From Larix sibirica (Eukaryota; Streptophyta; Pinopsida; Pinales; Pinaceae), in NCBI GenBank assembly GCA_004151065.3, contig NWUY0300009363.1:23080-34830 (forward strand): a stretch of DNA of 11,751 bases, written 5' to 3'. Below, piece after piece: positions 9,502-11,751 of this stretch. A program made the position numbers and the translations under genes. Under the pieces are notes generated by a model, which saw nothing but the letters and a program-made list of their open reading frames with translations, was not told where the DNA came from and made no database searches. Each line of letters opens with the position of its first letter. The stretch's first letter is position 1.

Positions 9502-9542
9502 CATTCTATCAACTAGACTTCTCATAGTCTTTTTTTCAATCT
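9491..9542. repeat. Nested inverted repeat at the end of copy 2
   Basis: AGATTGAAAAA (9491-9501) pairs with TTTTTCAATCT (9532-9542) around a 30-nt loop. The loop itself contains AGACT (9515-9519) and AGTCT (9526-9530). The left arm ends exactly where similarity to copy 1 ends. Confidence 0.7.
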
Positions 9543-10052
9543 TAGGAAATTAAGGGTCTATGACCACTAGCTAAGAATGGACACTAATAATTACATACAT
9601 TGTGATCAATGTAAGTGTAAGCCATGTAACATGGATACTGAATTATAATTATTATGGGAAGATTTAGAGGTCCTCACCCTTTGAGATCTTTAATTCATTA
9701 TAAAGAGAATAGGTTTTGCTACGTTCATTAAAGATTTTAATAAATTTTAGAGGAAGATTTTACATACCCCTAGATCTTGTACCATTCAAGACATGTTTTC
9801 TTAATACCTCATTATTTAAAAAAATGAAAAAGGGACATATGGATCTTGTTCTTGTTGATTTTAGGTTGAACCTCTTCTGTAACTACAAATTTGTTGTGGT
9901 GCATTATTTACTTTTCTTCAATCTCAAATATTAAGAGATATCACTCATCTTAACTTTCCTTGTAAGTCCATGTCCAAGCACAATCTTGTTTAATTTATCT
10001 CCCTTTTTGTTTAATTTATTTCCTTGAGAAAGATCTTATGTCTAAGAGTGGG
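9543..10052. other. Unique AT-rich stretch, no recognisable gene
   Basis: A plus-strand frame covers 9716-9934, but it opens with a non-ATG codon and shows no recognisable domain. The rest has dense stops. A duplicated word, TTTAATTTATCTCCCTT / TTTAATTTATTTCCTT, lies at about 9989-10025. Confidence 0.4.
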
Positions 10053-10396
10053 TTATGAGCCTTTGCTATAAAACAGTGTATGTGTGTTTGAATAAATCAG
10101 GAATTCCAATACTAAGGCAAGAGCTCAAGCTTCTTGGGGTGGTTGTTGTGTGTTAATTCACTCTACGTGTGTATGTATACAATTAATGGTGATTTAACCA
10201 ACCACCATCAAGTCATTTTAAAGAAATTAACTAGTGACATTTGTTATGAGCATTTTCTACAAAACAATTGTGTATGTGTTTGAATAAATCATGATTTTTT
10301 ATACCTTGGTAAGAATTTTGACCTCTTGAGGTGTTGGTCATGTGTTAGTAATCTAGGTGCATGTGTATACAGTGTGTCATGACTTAACCTTGTTGA
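10053..10396. repeat. Imperfect tandem repeat, 191-bp period
   Basis: Two blocks starting TTATGAGC at 10053 and 10244 align along about 150 bp. They share GTGTTTGAATAAATCA, a GGTGTTGG/GGTGGTTG block, TGTGTTA, GTGTATAC/TGTATAC and TGA(T/C)TTAACC in the same order. Divergence is considerable, so the duplication is old. The blocks could be internal repeats of an LTR or a promoter region. Confidence 0.65.
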
Positions 10397-10479
10397 ATAA
10401 GGTTGTCATTGATGTCAAAAAATCCTAGTGTACATAACTCCAAAGCAGTCCCATTATGATGTAGCTTTAAGCATGACCC

Positions 10480-10800
10480 TCACAAGAAGACACTTTGGGT
10501 TGTACACAAATGGAGCAAGCCCCTAAATCTGTCTCCAAGTAATGTTGGTGTGAAGTATGAAATATCCCCTATAATAATTATGTTGGGTCCACATGACCAT
10601 GTGGAGTAGCCCCCAAAGTAGTGAGGATGTGTCTTCAAGACCATGATGGTGTAAAATGTGAAGAAAACCCCAAAGTAATGAAGATGAGTCCACATGACCC
10701 CAAAAATAATGAGTGGTCCACATAACCATGTGTAGGAACCTTGAAACAAATAATGATGTGTCCACCTAAGTATGATGATGAGGAGAAGTCCCAAATATCC
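10480..10800. repeat. Degenerate minisatellite with GTCCACATGACCATGTG core
   Basis: Units beginning GTCCACATGACC, GTCTTCAAGACC, GTCCACATAACC and GTCCACCTAAG occur from 10587, at spacings of about 44, 57, 28 and 44 bp. Each tends to be followed by CCCCAAAGTA(A/G)TGA(A/G)GATG. Overlapping minus-strand frames (10480-10794, 10523-10765) translate the repeat (HYFGG..., SLLWG...) and are not called as genes. Confidence 0.65.
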
Positions 10801-10963
10801 TTTTGAAGAAGATATGAAATGATCAAGAAGGCAATCTAAAGTTCTATAATAAAACTAGTGAAGTGTCCATGACCCATTCAAGGCCCCCTTAAATCACAGA
10901 GAGCGTAAATTCAAGGATAAGTAAAAAGTTATCCCTAAAGTAAGTTAAAGGCATCTTGGAGAG

Positions 10964-10973
10964 TATAAATAGG
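10964..10973 (+). promoter_or_regulatory. TATA box of a pol II promoter
   Basis: TATAAATAGG is a textbook plant TATA box. About 30 bp downstream the sequence becomes a CT-rich leader (TTCATTCTCTCTTCTCTATT near 11001-11020), as at many plant transcription starts. It points towards the open frame at 11410. It could equally be the promoter within an LTR. Confidence 0.6.
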
Positions 10974-11144
10974 AGGAGAAACTTCTCATTTCATAATCCA
11001 TTCATTCTCTCTTCTCTATTGTGCAAATCTTGGAGAAAAGTGCAAAATCTAGTGGAGAATCAAGAGACAAGTTTTTGGGCATAATCTTCAAGGATTTTGT
11101 TGAATATATTGAAGGAGCATATCTCTCTCTTTCTCTCTCATGGA

Positions 11145-11153
11145 TTAGGGTTT
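11145..11153 (+). promoter_or_regulatory. Telo-box-like motif in the leader
   Basis: TTAGGGTTT, the reverse complement of AAACCCTAA, lies about 150 bp downstream of the inferred start. Telo-boxes are frequent in leaders and promoters of plant growth-related genes and in some retrotransposons. A single copy could occur by chance. Confidence 0.3.
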
Positions 11154-11175
11154 ATATTGTGAATATTTTTGCTTA

Positions 11176-11310
11176 TCATGGATTATTGCTTCATCTTCTG
11201 ATCTTTGCAAAGGTATGGTTCTTGCATATGGGCCCCTCTTGTGAAGGTGCATGCCTCTCATGGACTAGATATCATCTTTGATATTGGATATGGTATGGAT
11301 CTTGCGTATG
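11176..11310. repeat. Imperfect 80-82-bp duplication in the leader
   Basis: TCATGGATTA at 11176 and TCATGGACTA at 11258 start two related blocks. Each ends with GGTATGG(T/A)TCTTGC(A/G)TATG, at 11212 and 11292. A further TCATGGATTAGG lies at 11138. The leader therefore grew by local duplication. Confidence 0.6.
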
Positions 11311-11409
11311 TATTAAATCCTCTTTTAGGTGAGTCTTATTGAAGATATTGCTTTGATGATGGTGATGTTTGCATAGATATATTCTGAGAGTGAGGATAGT
11401 TTAAAAAGA

Positions 11410-11751
11410 ATGGGGGAAAGTGAGACATCCACTAGATGTAACATTATTAGAATAAGTACTAGAGGTCAAAAGGTAAGAAGAAAATTGCATAGATGCATGA
11501 AATTTTTTTGTGATGAAGGAGGGACTTGTTCTTATGATGATGAGACAATAGGTGGCATTGAGGTCCCCTCGAGGTACACACATCTATTCAAATGGTGGGA
11601 AGCAAAAAAAATTCTAGAGTTGGTCACTGACTTCTATCTCAATGAAAGAATTTATTGGATTATGCCATCGTCTATACATGGTCTTGGCCTATTTTTCATG
11701 GATGGAATAAAGGTCCACTATGGCGGGGTAACTAAATTAATGAAGTATGTT
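11410..11751 (+). CDS. Partial ORF, possible SET-domain protein (cut by window edge)
   Basis: ATG at 11410 has a good plant start context (A at -3, G at +4) and is the first ATG after the in-frame stop at 11374-11376. The frame then stays open for 114 codons to the end of the window. The product has a basic start (QKVRRKLHRC, residues 27-36), cysteines at 10, 36, 43 and 50, an aromatic-rich middle (LFKWWEAKKILELV), and HGLGLF at 90-95 followed by MDGIKVHYGG and ending YV. The order G-x-G-L-F, D-x-I, G, Y-V resembles the first strands of a SET domain, where lysine methyltransferases begin binding S-adenosylmethionine; the catalytic part would lie beyond the window. It follows a TATA box and CT-rich leader. 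Coding looks likely; the SET assignment is tentative. A gene carried by a retroelement or a pseudogene truncated further on are alternatives. Confidence 0.5.
   Translation, partial: MGESETSTRCNIIRISTRGQKVRRKLHRCMKFFCDEGGTCSYDDETIGGIEVPSRYTHLFKWWEAKKILELVTDFYLNERIYWIMPSSIHGLGLFFMDGIKVHYGGVTKLMKYV

Noticed and set aside
10480-10826. Three overlapping minus-strand ORFs of 63-104 codons
   Set aside because: All lie in the GTCCACATGACC minisatellite and read the repeat in three frames; no domain is visible.
11021-11281. 86-codon plus-strand ORF before the SET-like frame
   Set aside because: It opens with GTG, covers the CT-rich leader and its internal repeats, and shows no recognisable family.
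11291-11310. Primer-binding site (TGGTATGGATCTTGC, compared with TGGTATCAGAGC)
   Set aside because: Similarity stops after six bases, and the word is part of a local duplication with a second copy at 11211.

Overview
The window looks like AT-rich nuclear DNA of a land plant. The signs are a decayed plant-type LINE ORF1 (DUF4283-like), a tRNA-type SINE, a TATAAATAGG promoter with a telo-box, long non-coding stretches and many degenerate minisatellites. Species cannot be read from the sequence; a large, repeat-rich genome such as a gymnosperm is possible but is inference. There are no operons, CRISPR arrays, rRNA genes or intact tRNA genes, and almost none of the window is coding.

Layout. 1-780 (minus strand): LINE ORF1 pseudogene with several stops and a frame break. 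781-1860: AT-rich DNA with one 63-bp tandem duplication. About 1860-3284: a segment visibly richer in G+C than its flanks, with short tandem repeats and a broken reading frame, ending in an A9 run; origin unknown. 3494-3692: a SINE-like element with pol III boxes A and B and an A9 tail. 3611-6514 and 6598-9501: two 2,904-bp direct copies at a constant offset of 2,987 bp. I found only five differences, all inside one CT/CA microsatellite. A single N (6515) marks the exact end of the first copy, and 82 bp of a diverged SINE head lies between the copies. 9502-10052: no recognisable gene. 10053-10396: a 191-bp imperfect tandem repeat. 10480-10800: a degenerate minisatellite. 10964-11751: a plausible pol II unit with TATA box, CT-rich leader and telo-box, then an ORF open to the window edge whose last visible residues resemble the start of a SET domain.

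The most important observation is that the 2.9-kb duplication has the hallmarks of two overlapping contigs joined end to end without merging. The first copy stops at an N that coincides with the left arm of an inverted repeat, which is intact in the second copy. If so, the true locus is about 3 kb shorter. The most interesting biological candidate is the partial SET-like ORF at the right edge. I do not see a convincing new multi-gene system here.
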